Of a stretch of DNA of 64,000 nucleotides, positions 26,192-35,740 are shown one piece after another. A model generated the notes under the pieces. That model saw only the letters and a list, made by a program, of their open reading frames with translations, made no database searches and was not told the DNA's origin. The translations under genes were made by a program, and so were the position numbers. Position 1 is the first letter of the stretch. Each line of letters begins with the position of its first letter. Source of the stretch: Gloeocapsa sp. PCC 7428 (GTDB lineage: Bacteria; Cyanobacteriota; Cyanobacteriia; Cyanobacteriales; Chroococcidiopsidaceae); the NCBI RefSeq assembly GCF_000317555.1, contig NC_019745.1, positions 5,274,001 through 5,338,000 of the forward strand. Direction: 5' to 3'.

Positions 26192-27379
26192 TCACACCCA
26201 AACAACGTGCGATCGCTCTTGCAAAACCTGAGCATAAACATTCTGAGTTTGCTGTGATAATTTATACCAGTTAAATCGCCGCTCTAAGTCTTCGTAAGCA
26301 TTATCAATCAGCCACTGTTTGTAACCAGGGTTTTTTAGAACCTCTAAAATTCCCCAAGCAAGTGAATCTGCATTATTCGTCCAAGTGACAATCCCTGTTT
26401 TGGTGTGCTGAACGACTTCGGGTAAACCACCTGTATTAGAAACGACAACCGGAACACGCGCTGCAAAGCTTTCGAGCGCCACAATGCCAAAAGGCTCATA
26501 GAGGCTGGGAAATACGGCACAGTCTGCGATCGTCTGAAATTTATCGAGTGGTTCATCACTCATAAAACCTGTGAAGTAGCACTTATCCCAGATGCCCAAA
26601 TCCCAGGCTTGGCGCTTCAAGTGGTCAACATTACCACCACCAATCATGACAAACTTAACACGACCGCCCATTTCCCACAATACTTTGGGAGCCGCATTCA
26701 GTAAAACTGACACGCCTTTTTCGTAAGTCATGCGACCTACATAGTAAACGATACTTTCACCATCTTCGGCAAACTGGCGGCGAAAGTTGATCGCATCAAA
26801 ATCTTGACGACGCTTTTTCTCAGGGCGAATACCGTTATAAATAACATTGATTTTGTTCCAGGGAGTTTGTAGCGCCCATTCAACTTCTCGACGCATATAG
26901 TCGGTACACACAATCACTCGCCAAGCGTTGTAAGCTAATAGCTTTTCTTTACCGTCGATATACTGCTGAATATCGTTGTGAATACCGTTATGACGACCGT
27001 GTTCGGTTGCATGAATTGTGGCTATTAAGGGAACTTTGAAGTTATGCTTGAGCGCGATCGCTGCATCTCCCACTAACCAGTCATGCGCGTGGATAATATC
27101 AAAAGGACCGTCTTCGAGCATCAACTTTGCGCCGTGACGCCCCATACTTTCGTTAAAATTGACAACCCAGTGAAAAAAGTCGTTGGCTGGTGCTACAGGT
27201 ACGCGATGTACGTGAATTCCGTCTACAACTTCGTATAAAGGAGCTTGCCCAAATTCTACTGTCATCAAATGAATTTCATGCCCTAGCTTGACGAGTTCTG
27301 GATACAACTCCGCTACATGGCGGGCAATTCCCCCAACAATTCGAGGTGGAAACTCCCAGGTCAAAACGAGAATTTTCAT
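26192..27379 (-). CDS. glycosyltransferase family 4
   Basis: 395 residues with the GT-B fold. The N-terminal domain starts KILVLTWEFPPRIVGGIARH with the Gly-rich acceptor loop, then DIIHAHDWL near 94. The C-terminal domain holds the donor site: VYYVGRMTYEKGV near 212 and EPFGIVALESFA near 293, the EX7E motif. The opening resembles starch/glycogen synthase-like GT4 enzymes, but it is shorter than GlgA, so the acceptor and donor are unknown. It stands alone. Confidence 0.85.
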   Translation of the reverse strand: MKILVLTWEFPPRIVGGIARHVAELYPELVKLGHEIHLMTVEFGQAPLYEVVDGIHVHRVPVAPANDFFHWVVNFNESMGRHGAKLMLEDGPFDIIHAHDWLVGDAAIALKHNFKVPLIATIHATEHGRHNGIHNDIQQYIDGKEKLLAYNAWRVIVCTDYMRREVEWALQTPWNKINVIYNGIRPEKKRRQDFDAINFRRQFAEDGESIVYYVGRMTYEKGVSVLLNAAPKVLWEMGGRVKFVMIGGGNVDHLKRQAWDLGIWDKCYFTGFMSDEPLDKFQTIADCAVFPSLYEPFGIVALESFAARVPVVVSNTGGLPEVVQHTKTGIVTWTNNADSLAWGILEVLKNPGYKQWLIDNAYEDLERRFNWYKLSQQTQNVYAQVLQERSHVVWV

Positions 27380-27591
27380 CTACCTCAATCCCACCAGTTT
27401 ATTATTTCAAGATATATACAACTATCTAAAGACATATATCTATAAATTTAATTCGTGGAATTACGGAAATCTTAATGTATCTTAACAGTATAGTAATGTA
27501 TTAGCTCTGAAAAATGTTAAGATTCTCGTACTTAATGGTAATTGGTAGTTAGTTGTCAGATTTCGCAATTATCGCGTTCCCCAATACCAAT

Positions 27592-30500
27592 TTATTTGAT
27601 GAATTGTGCGATCGCTTGCACTAACTTTTCTGGTTCGACAGGCTTGGCAAGATGATTCTGAAATCCAGCGGCGAGTGCTTGTTGTTGGTCATACTCTCCG
27701 GCGTAGGCGGTAAGTGCAATTGCGGGTACGCGCGATCGCTGTCTAATTTGTCGCATCAGCATATAGCCGTCAACATCTGGCATACCAATATCGCTAATTA
27801 AGATATCCGGCTGGAACGAATTGAGCAGCAGCAATGCCTCAGCGGCGGATGCAGCAACGCAAACTTCGGCTCCATACTGTTCTAAGATTGCTAGCACCAA
27901 CTCTTGCATATCAACTTCATCGTCTACGACGAGAACGCGCACGCCTTGCAATTGTAAGATACACGAGGAACGAATCGCATCGGACTCATTCACTTCTTGA
28001 GCCGTTTGTAGCAAGGGTAATTGCACGGTAAAAGTTGCCCCTTGTCCTTCTCCTAAGCTTTCTGCTTTGACAGAACCGCCGTGCAACTCGGTAATTTGAC
28101 GAACGATCGCAAGTCCTAAACCCAACCCACCAAACTTACGCGTTGTTGTACCATCCTCTTGGCGGAAGTATTCAAACACATACGGTAAAAAATCAGGATG
28201 AATGCCTTTGCCAGTATCCTTAACTTGAATTTGCGCGTGAGTGCCAACCTGTTGCAATTGAACTTCAATGCATCCGCCTGTAGGAGTAAACTTAACCGCA
28301 TTCGATAATAAATTCCACACAATTTGTTGCAAGCGACTACTATCACCAGCGACAAGTATCTCTGAGGAAAATTCTTTCTGAATGCGGATATCTTTCGCTG
28401 CTGCTGCTACTCGTACAGTTTCTAACGCCGCGTCAATGACACTCACTAAGTTCACAGAAGTCACATTAAGAACCATTTTGCCGCGTAAAATTCGCGAGAC
28501 ATCAAGCAAGTCTTCAATCAGTTGCGTTTGTAACTTGGCATTGCGCTCAATCGTGGCTAAAGCTTTAGCGGTGGCTTGTTCGTCAAATTTACGTGATTGT
28601 AACAGTTTAACCCAACCCAAGATCGGGTTAAGCGGCGATCGCAATTCGTGCGATAGCACTGCCAAAAATTCATCTTTAATGCGATTTGCGGTTTCGGCTG
28701 ATTCGCGGGCGGCTTGTTCTCGTGCTAACAGGTATTCGCGTTCTTGTTCAACTTGCTTGCGTTCGGTAATATCTTGTGCAACTCCCGCAACTCGATAGGG
28801 TTCTCCGTTGTCGTCGTCAATCACAAAGCCGCGATCGCTTACCCAACAAATCGAACCATCAGGACGCACAACACGATATTCTTGCTCAAAATAGCCATTT
28901 TGCAAACATTGTGCCGCTGCATTTTTCACTTGCGGTCGATCTTCAGGATGAATCGTTTCAATCCATTGCTGAGGATCTTGATAAATACTTTCGCGATCGC
29001 GTCCCCAAATGCGTTCATACGCAGGACTAATATAGAGATGTCGATTCTCCTGTATGTTCCATAGCCAAAAGACATCATGAATCGTCTCTGCCATTTGGCG
29101 AAATCGCACTTCGCTTTCACGTAATGCGGCTTCGGCTTGTTTGCGATCTGTAATCTCGGTAGTGAAAATAGAAACGCCGTTTGCAGAAGGATAAACTCGA
29201 TTCTCAAACCAACGCTGCCATTTTGGATAATAAAATTCAAACTGGACAGGAGTTTGCTCAGTGACAGCGCGTTGCAGTTCGGCGTGAAACTGTGTATCAA
29301 CTAAATCTGGAAAGACATCCCAAAGCGTTTTTCCCATGAAATCTTCCCAACACATTCCAGAAGTTTCTAGAGTGCGGCGATTGACATATGTATAGTACCA
29401 ATCGCGATCAAACGTCATGAAAACATCGTTGATGCTTGCCAAAACTGTTTCTAGATTTTCGCTAGCAGTTTCCGCCGCAACGCGTAACTCATGCTCGCGC
29501 TGGGCTGCTTCCCGCCGCAACTGTGCCATACTCAAGTTAGCTTCAACTCGTGCTAATAATTCGCGCGCCGAAAATGGTTTCGTAAGATAATCATCGGCTC
29601 CTGCTGCTAAACCTTCAACCCGCGACTCTTCCCCAGCTTGCGCCGATAGCAGAATAATCGGAATTTCTCTTGTTTGCGGATTAGCTCGTAACGCCTGCAA
29701 TAACTCCAATCCATCCATTTTGGGCATCATGACATCAGTCAGCACCAAATCCGGCGGGTTTTGTTTGATAGCATTAAGCGCAACGATTCCATCAGGCACA
29801 GTTTCCACTGTATATCGCTGACTCAGCAATCGCTTGACATAATTGCGCATATCTGCATTGTCATCAGCAAGTAAAATTCGAGGAGAAGAACCAGAACAAA
29901 GCAAGTCTTGATTCTCTCCTGCACCTCTACTCCTCTGCTCACGCCAGTCACTACAACGGAGGGAGGAAGCTCCGCACCGCACTGGCTCCTCTGCTTCTTC
30001 TGGTAGCCAGCGTAACGCCTCTTCTACATACGAAGCGACTCCTAAGGCTGTTAATGTTTGCGATACACCGATGCGGTCTTGAGGTAGATGAGCGCTTCCA
30101 GTCGGAATTGATACAGTAAAGCAACTACCTTGTCCTAGCGTACTGTTAACTGCGACTGTCCCACCGTGTAGCTTAACTAATTCTTGTACGAGTGATAATC
30201 CAATGCCTGAGCCTTCGTAACTACGTCCTTGTGCTTCTTTGACGCGATGAAACCGTTCAAACAAATGCGGAATTTCTGCGGGGGGAATACCAATACCCGT
30301 GTCTCGCACAGCTAGCTCAATATAATTTGGCATTTTGCATTTTAGCGAGACTTCAATTTCCCCGTTAAAAGTGAACTTAAAAGCATTAGAAAGCAAGTTT
30401 AAAACAATCTTTTCCCACATTTGCGGATCGACATACACCGGTTCAGACAGCGGCGGACAATCAACAACTAAACGCATTCCGGCGCGTTCTACCGCAGCGC

Positions 30501-31245
30501 GGAACGTGCTTGCTAATTCGGTGGTAAGCTGGGCAAGGTCTGTAGGTTCGTACATCGCTTGCGTCCGTCCAGCTTCAATCCGCGAAAAATCTAGCAGCGT
30601 ATTGACTAACTTGAGCAAGCGTAGCGAGTTACGATGTGCTATTTCGACTTGTTGGAACTTGTCTTGAGATAACCCCGCAGAATCAGCAAGGATCTCTTCC
30701 AACGAACCTAGCATCAGCGTCAGTGGCGTACGAAATTCATGACTAATGTTGCTAAAAAACGCTGTGCGAGCTTGTTCTAATTCTTGTCGCGCCTTTTCAT
30801 CTAATTTCTCTTGGGTGATATCTCGAACTTCAACAATCGTACCAACAATGCCACTCCCTTCGCGAATAGGACTTGCCGTATACGCAACGGGATAGAAACT
30901 ACCATTTTTATGGACAAAAACTTCTTCGCCTTGCTCTTGATTGTTTTGTGGAAATGCGCGATCTATAGGACACTCTTCGAGCGGATAATGACTACCATCG
31001 GGGCGAGTATGGTGAATAATGTCATGTAAAGCTCGTCCTCTAACCTCATCTAGACTGAAACCTGTAAGCTTCTCTGCTGCGGGATTCATATAAACACATT
31101 GTTGGCGATCGTCCATGATGAAGATCGCAAGCGTAGCGTTGTTGCAGACTACTTCTAAGTAACGTTTGTAGTAATCTGCATTTAACATCTCCATCTGCGA
31201 CAGTGAATGCGCTTCGTCAGGTAGAAATCTACTTTCCAATGCCAT
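27592..31245 (-). CDS. hybrid sensor histidine kinase with two kinase cores and two receivers
   Basis: 1217 residues, soluble. Order: PAS (28-140); HisKA with His169 (SNISHEFRTPLT); HATPase with LLSNAFKFT, DTGIGIP and GSGIGLSL (to about 385); linker 390-450; receiver (ILLADDNADMRN, phospho-Asp in LTDVMMPKMDG); PAS (about 600-710); PAS with PAC (720-850); second HisKA with His866 (VLSHELRSPLN); HATPase (LLSNAVKFT, GGLGLGLA); final receiver (VLVVDDEVDM, Asp in ISDIGMPDVDG). All phosphorelay residues are present, so both kinases look active. There is no membrane segment, chromophore motif or DNA-binding output. The linker between the first kinase and first receiver is Arg/Ser/Cys-rich and encoded by repeat-like DNA. 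No partner regulator is adjacent. Confidence 0.93.
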   Translation of the reverse strand: MALESRFLPDEAHSLSQMEMLNADYYKRYLEVVCNNATLAIFIMDDRQQCVYMNPAAEKLTGFSLDEVRGRALHDIIHHTRPDGSHYPLEECPIDRAFPQNNQEQGEEVFVHKNGSFYPVAYTASPIREGSGIVGTIVEVRDITQEKLDEKARQELEQARTAFFSNISHEFRTPLTLMLGSLEEILADSAGLSQDKFQQVEIAHRNSLRLLKLVNTLLDFSRIEAGRTQAMYEPTDLAQLTTELASTFRAAVERAGMRLVVDCPPLSEPVYVDPQMWEKIVLNLLSNAFKFTFNGEIEVSLKCKMPNYIELAVRDTGIGIPPAEIPHLFERFHRVKEAQGRSYEGSGIGLSLVQELVKLHGGTVAVNSTLGQGSCFTVSIPTGSAHLPQDRIGVSQTLTALGVASYVEEALRWLPEEAEEPVRCGASSLRCSDWREQRSRGAGENQDLLCSGSSPRILLADDNADMRNYVKRLLSQRYTVETVPDGIVALNAIKQNPPDLVLTDVMMPKMDGLELLQALRANPQTREIPIILLSAQAGEESRVEGLAAGADDYLTKPFSARELLARVEANLSMAQLRREAAQREHELRVAAETASENLETVLASINDVFMTFDRDWYYTYVNRRTLETSGMCWEDFMGKTLWDVFPDLVDTQFHAELQRAVTEQTPVQFEFYYPKWQRWFENRVYPSANGVSIFTTEITDRKQAEAALRESEVRFRQMAETIHDVFWLWNIQENRHLYISPAYERIWGRDRESIYQDPQQWIETIHPEDRPQVKNAAAQCLQNGYFEQEYRVVRPDGSICWVSDRGFVIDDDNGEPYRVAGVAQDITERKQVEQEREYLLAREQAARESAETANRIKDEFLAVLSHELRSPLNPILGWVKLLQSRKFDEQATAKALATIERNAKLQTQLIEDLLDVSRILRGKMVLNVTSVNLVSVIDAALETVRVAAAAKDIRIQKEFSSEILVAGDSSRLQQIVWNLLSNAVKFTPTGGCIEVQLQQVGTHAQIQVKDTGKGIHPDFLPYVFEYFRQEDGTTTRKFGGLGLGLAIVRQITELHGGSVKAESLGEGQGATFTVQLPLLQTAQEVNESDAIRSSCILQLQGVRVLVVDDEVDMQELVLAILEQYGAEVCVAASAAEALLLLNSFQPDILISDIGMPDVDGYMLMRQIRQRSRVPAIALTAYAGEYDQQQALAAGFQNHLAKPVEPEKLVQAIAQFIK
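29900..29995. repeat. CTCCTCTG-type low-complexity repeat inside the histidine kinase gene
   Basis: Strings such as CTCCTGCACCTCTACTCCTC and GGAGGGAGGAAGCTCCGCACC, normally seen between genes (compare CTCCTCTGCTTCCTCTGCTC near 47656), lie in frame here. They code the odd, basic, Cys-containing linker (about residues 418-448) between kinase and receiver. Confidence 0.55.
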
Positions 31246-31487
31246 ATTCTTCCTTCTAACCGTTTCTGCGATGAATGAATCTCCTGCGAAGCTGATTAAT
31301 TTGGCTGATAACTTAGTTCAGCTAATGACGGTATATCCAATTATCTGTCAATAGATATAAGTATTTTTCTTCCCTGAGACAGACTTTAAATTGTAAGTGT
31401 CAGGATTGTTGATGAAGACTGGTAATTGGTCATGGGTAGCAATTAGCCATAAGTTACTACCATTATTCAAAGATATCAACATTAAAA

Positions 31488-33101
31488 CTATGATTTGACG
31501 ATTTGTTGTCGGAAGGTTAACCATGCTGTTACGGCTTGAGGTTGCGAAACTACACCGCGTTGCATCAAAATGACACCATCTTGAAAACCAATGACTCCGT
31601 ATTGCTGGTTGCTGGTAAGTTGATCGATCGCCGCGATGCTAGTTTGTAATAATTGCCGTTCTTCGTCAAACGCGGCTTGATACTGCTGTAATTGCCATAA
31701 ATCTGCGATCGCATACTCCATATCAATCACTTCTCGCGCATCGTTACGTAGTTGTAGCATAGGCCAACGGAGAATTTCGCGACGACTCGAAAGATGCGGT
31801 ACGATATACGTCGTTGCAGACACGCTCGCATCAGCCGGAATTTGCGCAAGCAGCGATCGCATTTGTCTGACATGATGCCATTGTTGCGGGAGCGAAACAT
31901 AAACCCAAGGGTTAAACGAATCAGGTAATAAAAAGTAAAAACTGCGATTGAGACTTGAAGTGCTAGAAGTAAAAGAGAAAAACAACGATAAACAAATACA
32001 AGCTACCCAAAAGCGACGAAATGCAGGTTTAAACTTTCTAGGATGTCTCGACCACCAAAGAATTGCGCCATAAAATAAACCTGGTACAACCGTCATCGCA
32101 TAGCGAATGTTGATCGCTAACACTGATTGTCCTTGACCTAAGAATAATTTAAGTAACGGAAACCCTGCGATCGCCCACGATGCAGGTGCAATAGCAGGTA
32201 CAAACGCTAACGGTAACCATTGACCGATTAAGTATTTAATTGTGCCAAAAAACGGCGTAAATAATTCAACAATCAACCGCCAGGGGTTGCTAATCATTCC
32301 CCAAATAATATCTAATGTCGAAGCTTCTGGACCATCTGCGTATTGTCCAAATCGTTCTAACATGAAGCGGCGGGAAATATCTTGCGAAAATAAAGGCATA
32401 ATCGCATTGGTTAATACCAGAATATAACCAAAACTAAGCGCACACACGGCAAGTCCCACGCGCGGATAGCGTCTACTAGCGATTAAATAAAAACCAACTC
32501 CGAATAACACAATCCCGCTATCTTCCCGCACCGCTAAAGTTAAAACCGCAAGCAGCCAAAATAGCCACCACCAGCGTTTTTCCATTGCTAGAAGTAGCCC
32601 AAAGACAAATAAAGGAATTTGGCTGATATCATGAAAATTCGATTGCGTTGGACCTAAAACTGCATTCGCAGCGTAGAAGCTAGCAGTAATCATTGCTGCG
32701 ATTGGTGGTGCAATATAGTGTCGCGCTAGCGCATACAACACTAAACCCGCCGCAGTCACAAACGTCACTTGTAAAACTGTAAGAGTCGCTGGCGAAGGAA
32801 ACAAGGCGTAAATCGGTAGCCACAGCAGTAAGGCTGGGGTGAAGTGTTGTCCTAAACGGTGATAGTACACTTCGGGAATTTCGCCACTATGCACGACATT
32901 CGTAGACAAACTTGAGGAAAGCGAACTTTGAAAAAATCTGCCGTGAAGATTGTTCCAAAATACTTGATTAAAAATGCCTTGGTCAAACGTCGCGTAAAAG
33001 CTGTAGTAGCGGTGCAAGCCTAACACGAGGTTCAGCACAAAAAATGCGATCGCCGCCCCAATCAATAATCTAAATCCTGGCTTCTGTAATTTGAATAACA
33101 T
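31488..33101 (-). CDS. DUF2079 polytopic membrane protein
   Basis: 537 residues, about ten membrane helices in the first 390 residues, then a soluble C-terminal domain. DUF2079 marks: HRYYSFYATFDQGIFNQVFW near 28, YHRLGQHFTPALLLWLPIYA near 80, REDSGIVLFGVGFYL near 190. The family resembles GT-C-type membrane glycosyltransferases, with Asp and Glu near the first extracytoplasmic loops, but has no confirmed activity. The C-terminal half (SVSATTYIVPHLSSRREILRW) fits the usual arrangement. Single gene. Confidence 0.85.
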   Translation of the reverse strand: MLFKLQKPGFRLLIGAAIAFFVLNLVLGLHRYYSFYATFDQGIFNQVFWNNLHGRFFQSSLSSSLSTNVVHSGEIPEVYYHRLGQHFTPALLLWLPIYALFPSPATLTVLQVTFVTAAGLVLYALARHYIAPPIAAMITASFYAANAVLGPTQSNFHDISQIPLFVFGLLLAMEKRWWWLFWLLAVLTLAVREDSGIVLFGVGFYLIASRRYPRVGLAVCALSFGYILVLTNAIMPLFSQDISRRFMLERFGQYADGPEASTLDIIWGMISNPWRLIVELFTPFFGTIKYLIGQWLPLAFVPAIAPASWAIAGFPLLKLFLGQGQSVLAINIRYAMTVVPGLFYGAILWWSRHPRKFKPAFRRFWVACICLSLFFSFTSSTSSLNRSFYFLLPDSFNPWVYVSLPQQWHHVRQMRSLLAQIPADASVSATTYIVPHLSSRREILRWPMLQLRNDAREVIDMEYAIADLWQLQQYQAAFDEERQLLQTSIAAIDQLTSNQQYGVIGFQDGVILMQRGVVSQPQAVTAWLTFRQQIVKS

Positions 33102-33420
33102 GACTCACTCACGCTCACACTCAATACATACAAGAGCGTCAGCGAGTATTGTAAAGCTTATCAATGAGCGCGATCGTAACTCGATAGTAGCTCGTTTATT
33201 TAAAAGATTTATTAATTGTACTTACTCATAGCAACGTATATGCGATCGCACTAATTATTCTTTTGTAAAACAGCGCCCTCGACAACGAGAACTATATTGC
33301 GCAATATGATACCCACGAGAAGTATAAAAATTTATAGACATTAGATAGTTGTAATTAACTGAAAAACGTAGTGCTAGCAGTAAATTTTGCTTAGGAAATC
33401 GTTTATTTGTCAACCAATAC
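33102..33420. other. spacer between DUF2079 gene and toxin gene
   Basis: About 320 bp, holding two HIP1 sites and copy 1 of the 70-bp direct repeat (33253-33322). No gene is seen. Confidence 0.5.
33253..33322. repeat. 70-bp direct repeat, copy 1 (distal flank of TA pair)
   Basis: 69 of 70 bases match copy 2 at 34176-34245. In both copies a HIP1 octamer stands exactly three bases before the repeat. It contains the perfect 14-bp palindrome ATATTGCGCAATAT (33294-33307) and the short hairpin CTCG-ACAA-CGAG. The toxin-antitoxin genes lie exactly between the copies. Confidence 0.92.
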
Positions 33421-33807
33421 TTAAGTTAAGTCAACACAATTTTTTTCAAAAATGAAAGCCAATTCTTCTTCAGTAATATTACCTATTACAAACTCAACGA
33501 ATATTTCAACTAAATCAACTTCTTCAATTTTAGATCTATAACCATTTAGATATAAAAAAACTAATGCCACTTCAGCCGCAGTTCTTTTGTTACCATCTAC
33601 AAAGCAGTGAGCTTTAGCGAGAGTTGCGTAACAAGCTGCAAGTTGAAAAACACTAGTTTCAGGTTGGTAATATTTTAATGCTTGTGGACGATTAATAGTA
33701 GCTTCTAAACCTCCACAATCTCTAACGCCTGCACTACCACCATATAATCTTATTTGGTCATCATGCATTAAAATAACATCATCAAGACTGAGCCACTCTA
33801 TATTCAC
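33421..33807 (-). CDS. doc: Doc-type toxin (Fic/Doc fold)
   Basis: 128 residues, typical Doc length. Starts IEWLSLDDVILMHDDQI, then GGSAGVRDCGGLEATINRP, a family constant, and the active loop HCFVDGNKRTAAEVA (His67-Arg75). The Lys in GNKR is the Doc form; Fic AMPylators have GNGR. Doc phosphorylates EF-Tu and stops translation. It overlaps its antitoxin gene by 4 bp (ATGA-type coupling), the antitoxin first, as in classical type II modules. Confidence 0.94.
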   Translation of the reverse strand: MNIEWLSLDDVILMHDDQIRLYGGSAGVRDCGGLEATINRPQALKYYQPETSVFQLAACYATLAKAHCFVDGNKRTAAEVALVFLYLNGYRSKIEEVDLVEIFVEFVIGNITEEELAFIFEKNCVDLT

Positions 33808-34052
33808 CGATCAGCCAATTCCTTAAAAGCATTTCTATATTGGCGGTGGATTTCACGTCGTGCTTGCATCACCTTTGCTTTGTGCGGATCGTAAGGTGTT
33901 AGCTTGACTTCTCCGTTTGGTAACTTCTGTGCAAAAATTTTATCACCCTGACATACATTCATGTGTTTTATCAATTCTTGAGGAAAAGTTGTACCTAAAG
34001 AATTTCCTACTTTGCGCACGCTCAATGTATCTAATTCTTCTGAAGCGTTCAC
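33804..34052 (-). CDS. AbrB/MazE-type antitoxin
   Basis: 82 residues with an N-terminal SpoVT/AbrB swapped-hairpin DNA-binding domain (LSVRKVGNSLGTTFPQELIK at 10-29, KIFAQKLPNGEVKLTPYDP) and a charged C-terminal tail (MQARREIHRQYRNAFKELADR) that should wrap the Doc toxin. Such antitoxins repress their own promoter, so an operator is expected just upstream, about 34053-34120, which is AT-rich. Upstream copy 2 of the 70-bp repeat carries a perfect palindrome that could also be bound, though the second copy downstream makes this less simple. Confidence 0.9.
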   Translation of the reverse strand: MNASEELDTLSVRKVGNSLGTTFPQELIKHMNVCQGDKIFAQKLPNGEVKLTPYDPHKAKVMQARREIHRQYRNAFKELADR

Positions 34053-34175
34053 TTTAACTCCTTAACTTGTTGTTATAACACTGTAATAACAATATATTAA
34101 TCTAAACATATTAAGTTGAGCAAGTGGCTAAGTACGTGGTAAGTCACCCATTCGTTGTGTTGTAGCGATCGCTGA

Positions 34176-34245
34176 AATTATTCTTTTGTAAAACAACGCC
34201 CTCGACAACGAGAACTATATTGCGCAATATGATACCCACGAGAAG
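34176..34245. repeat. 70-bp direct repeat, copy 2 (proximal flank, upstream of tldD)
   Basis: One mismatch to copy 1 (CAACGCCC here, CAGCGCCC there). Palindrome ATATTGCGCAATAT at 34217-34230. A HIP1 octamer ends three bases before, as in copy 1. It ends 68 bp before the tldD start and may be part of that gene's upstream region. Confidence 0.92.
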
Positions 34246-34313
34246 ATGTACAAATAGCACTAACTGCCCAAATTAATTGCACAATAGAAGCAGTTCGTCA
34301 AAAGCTGCTGACT

Positions 34314-35711
34314 ATGCCCTCACCACTCGCTGATGCTCAAAATTTATTAACCGAGTTGATCGCGCGGTATGCTCACCGTGTTGATTATCTAATGATTCGC
34401 CTTGAAGAATCGGAAGGTACTGATATTTTACTGCGTGGCAACAAGGTAGAAACCCTCAGCGAAGGAATTTCGATTGGCGGACAAGTGCGGGCTTGCTACA
34501 AAGGTGGTTGGGGTTTAAGTAGCTTTAATCAGCTAGAAACCATTACGGAAAGAATCGAGGAAGCCGTTTCAGCCGCGCGGATCGTCGGTGATGAAGAAAC
34601 GCGCTTAGCTGATGTGGAACCTGTACAAGATAGCTGTTTTGTTCCTTTGAGTGGTACTGATCCGCGAGACATTTCTTTAGCGACAAAAAAAGCATTGTGC
34701 GATCGCTACAGCGAAATGCTCAAAAGTATCGATTCGCGCATCACCACAACTTCAGTCCGTTACAGCGATAGCGCGCAACGAATTATCCTCGCAAGTTCCG
34801 AGGGGACTCTCATTGAACAAGCTTGGGTAGATATGGAAATGCGCTTTGCAGCTACCGCCAGAAACGGCGATACTGTACAAACGGGAAGAGAAACGACAGG
34901 TTCGCGCAAAGCCTACGAAGATTTGACAAGTCTAGACGAACAAGTTATTGGTGCAGCACAACGCGCGATCGCTGCTTTATCGCTACCATCAGTTAAAGGT
35001 AACACTTATACTGTCGTTATCGATCCCATTCTCAGCGGTTTATTCGTTCACGAAGCCTTTGGTCATCTTTCGGAAGCAGACATGGCTTACGAAAATCCCG
35101 ATTTGCTAGAAGCGATGAGTCTTGGGCGCAGATTTGGACCTGAAGAATTGCAAATTTTTGATGGTGCGGCACCTGCGGGACATCGTGGAAGTTATTTTTA
35201 TGATGATGAAGGTACGCCTGCAACAACAACGCAATTAATCAAAGACGGCGTATTAGTTGGGCGCTTGCACTCGCGCGAAACCGCTGGCAAATTAGAGGAA
35301 ACTGCAACGGGTAATGCACGGTGTCTCAATTACCACTATGCGCCGATTGTGCGCATGACGAATACTTGGATTGAACCAGGGAAGACTCCTGTAGCAGACT
35401 TATTTACTGGAATTAAAGAAGGAGTTTATGCGCGTAACTGGCTAGGAGGAATGACAAACGGTGAAATGTTTACCTTCAGTGCGGGTGAAGCTTGGATGAT
35501 TCGCAACGGGCAAATTGCCGAACCTGTACGCGATGTGACGTTATCGGGTAATGTGTTTCAAACTTTGGCAGATATTGAAGCGATCGGCGATGATTTCTAT
35601 TGGGATGAATCTGGCGGTTGCGGTAAAGGGGGACAAAATGGCTTACCTGTAGGTTGTGGTGGTCCTAGTTTGCGGATTCGCGATGTCGTTGTTGGTGGTG
35701 AAGCAGTATAA
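34314..35711 (+). CDS. tldD: TldD family metalloprotease
   Basis: 465 residues. TldD and TldE form a heterodimeric zinc protease that trims peptides and cleaves unfolded substrates; TldD carries the metal site. The site is present here: HEAFGHLSEAD near residue 246, with LRGNKVETLSEGISIGGQVR near the N-terminus and NARCLNYHYAPIVRMTNTW near 335 as family constants. The C-terminal GGCGKGGQNGLPVGCGGP is also conserved. No tldE/pmbA partner is in the window. The start ATG 34314 gives the expected length although no strong Shine-Dalgarno is visible. Confidence 0.93.
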   Translation: MPSPLADAQNLLTELIARYAHRVDYLMIRLEESEGTDILLRGNKVETLSEGISIGGQVRACYKGGWGLSSFNQLETITERIEEAVSAARIVGDEETRLADVEPVQDSCFVPLSGTDPRDISLATKKALCDRYSEMLKSIDSRITTTSVRYSDSAQRIILASSEGTLIEQAWVDMEMRFAATARNGDTVQTGRETTGSRKAYEDLTSLDEQVIGAAQRAIAALSLPSVKGNTYTVVIDPILSGLFVHEAFGHLSEADMAYENPDLLEAMSLGRRFGPEELQIFDGAAPAGHRGSYFYDDEGTPATTTQLIKDGVLVGRLHSRETAGKLEETATGNARCLNYHYAPIVRMTNTWIEPGKTPVADLFTGIKEGVYARNWLGGMTNGEMFTFSAGEAWMIRNGQIAEPVRDVTLSGNVFQTLADIEAIGDDFYWDESGGCGKGGQNGLPVGCGGPSLRIRDVVVGGEAV

Positions 35712-35740
35712 ATATTAATTTGTATCGGGAGGCTAACGGG

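Noticed and set aside
28382-28798. 138-codon plus-strand frame
   Set aside because: Lies wholly antisense to the histidine kinase gene; composition is the mirror of its codons and no start site is present.
33253-34245. Insertion-sequence ends around the toxin-antitoxin pair
   Set aside because: The flanking copies are direct, not inverted, and no transposase lies between them.
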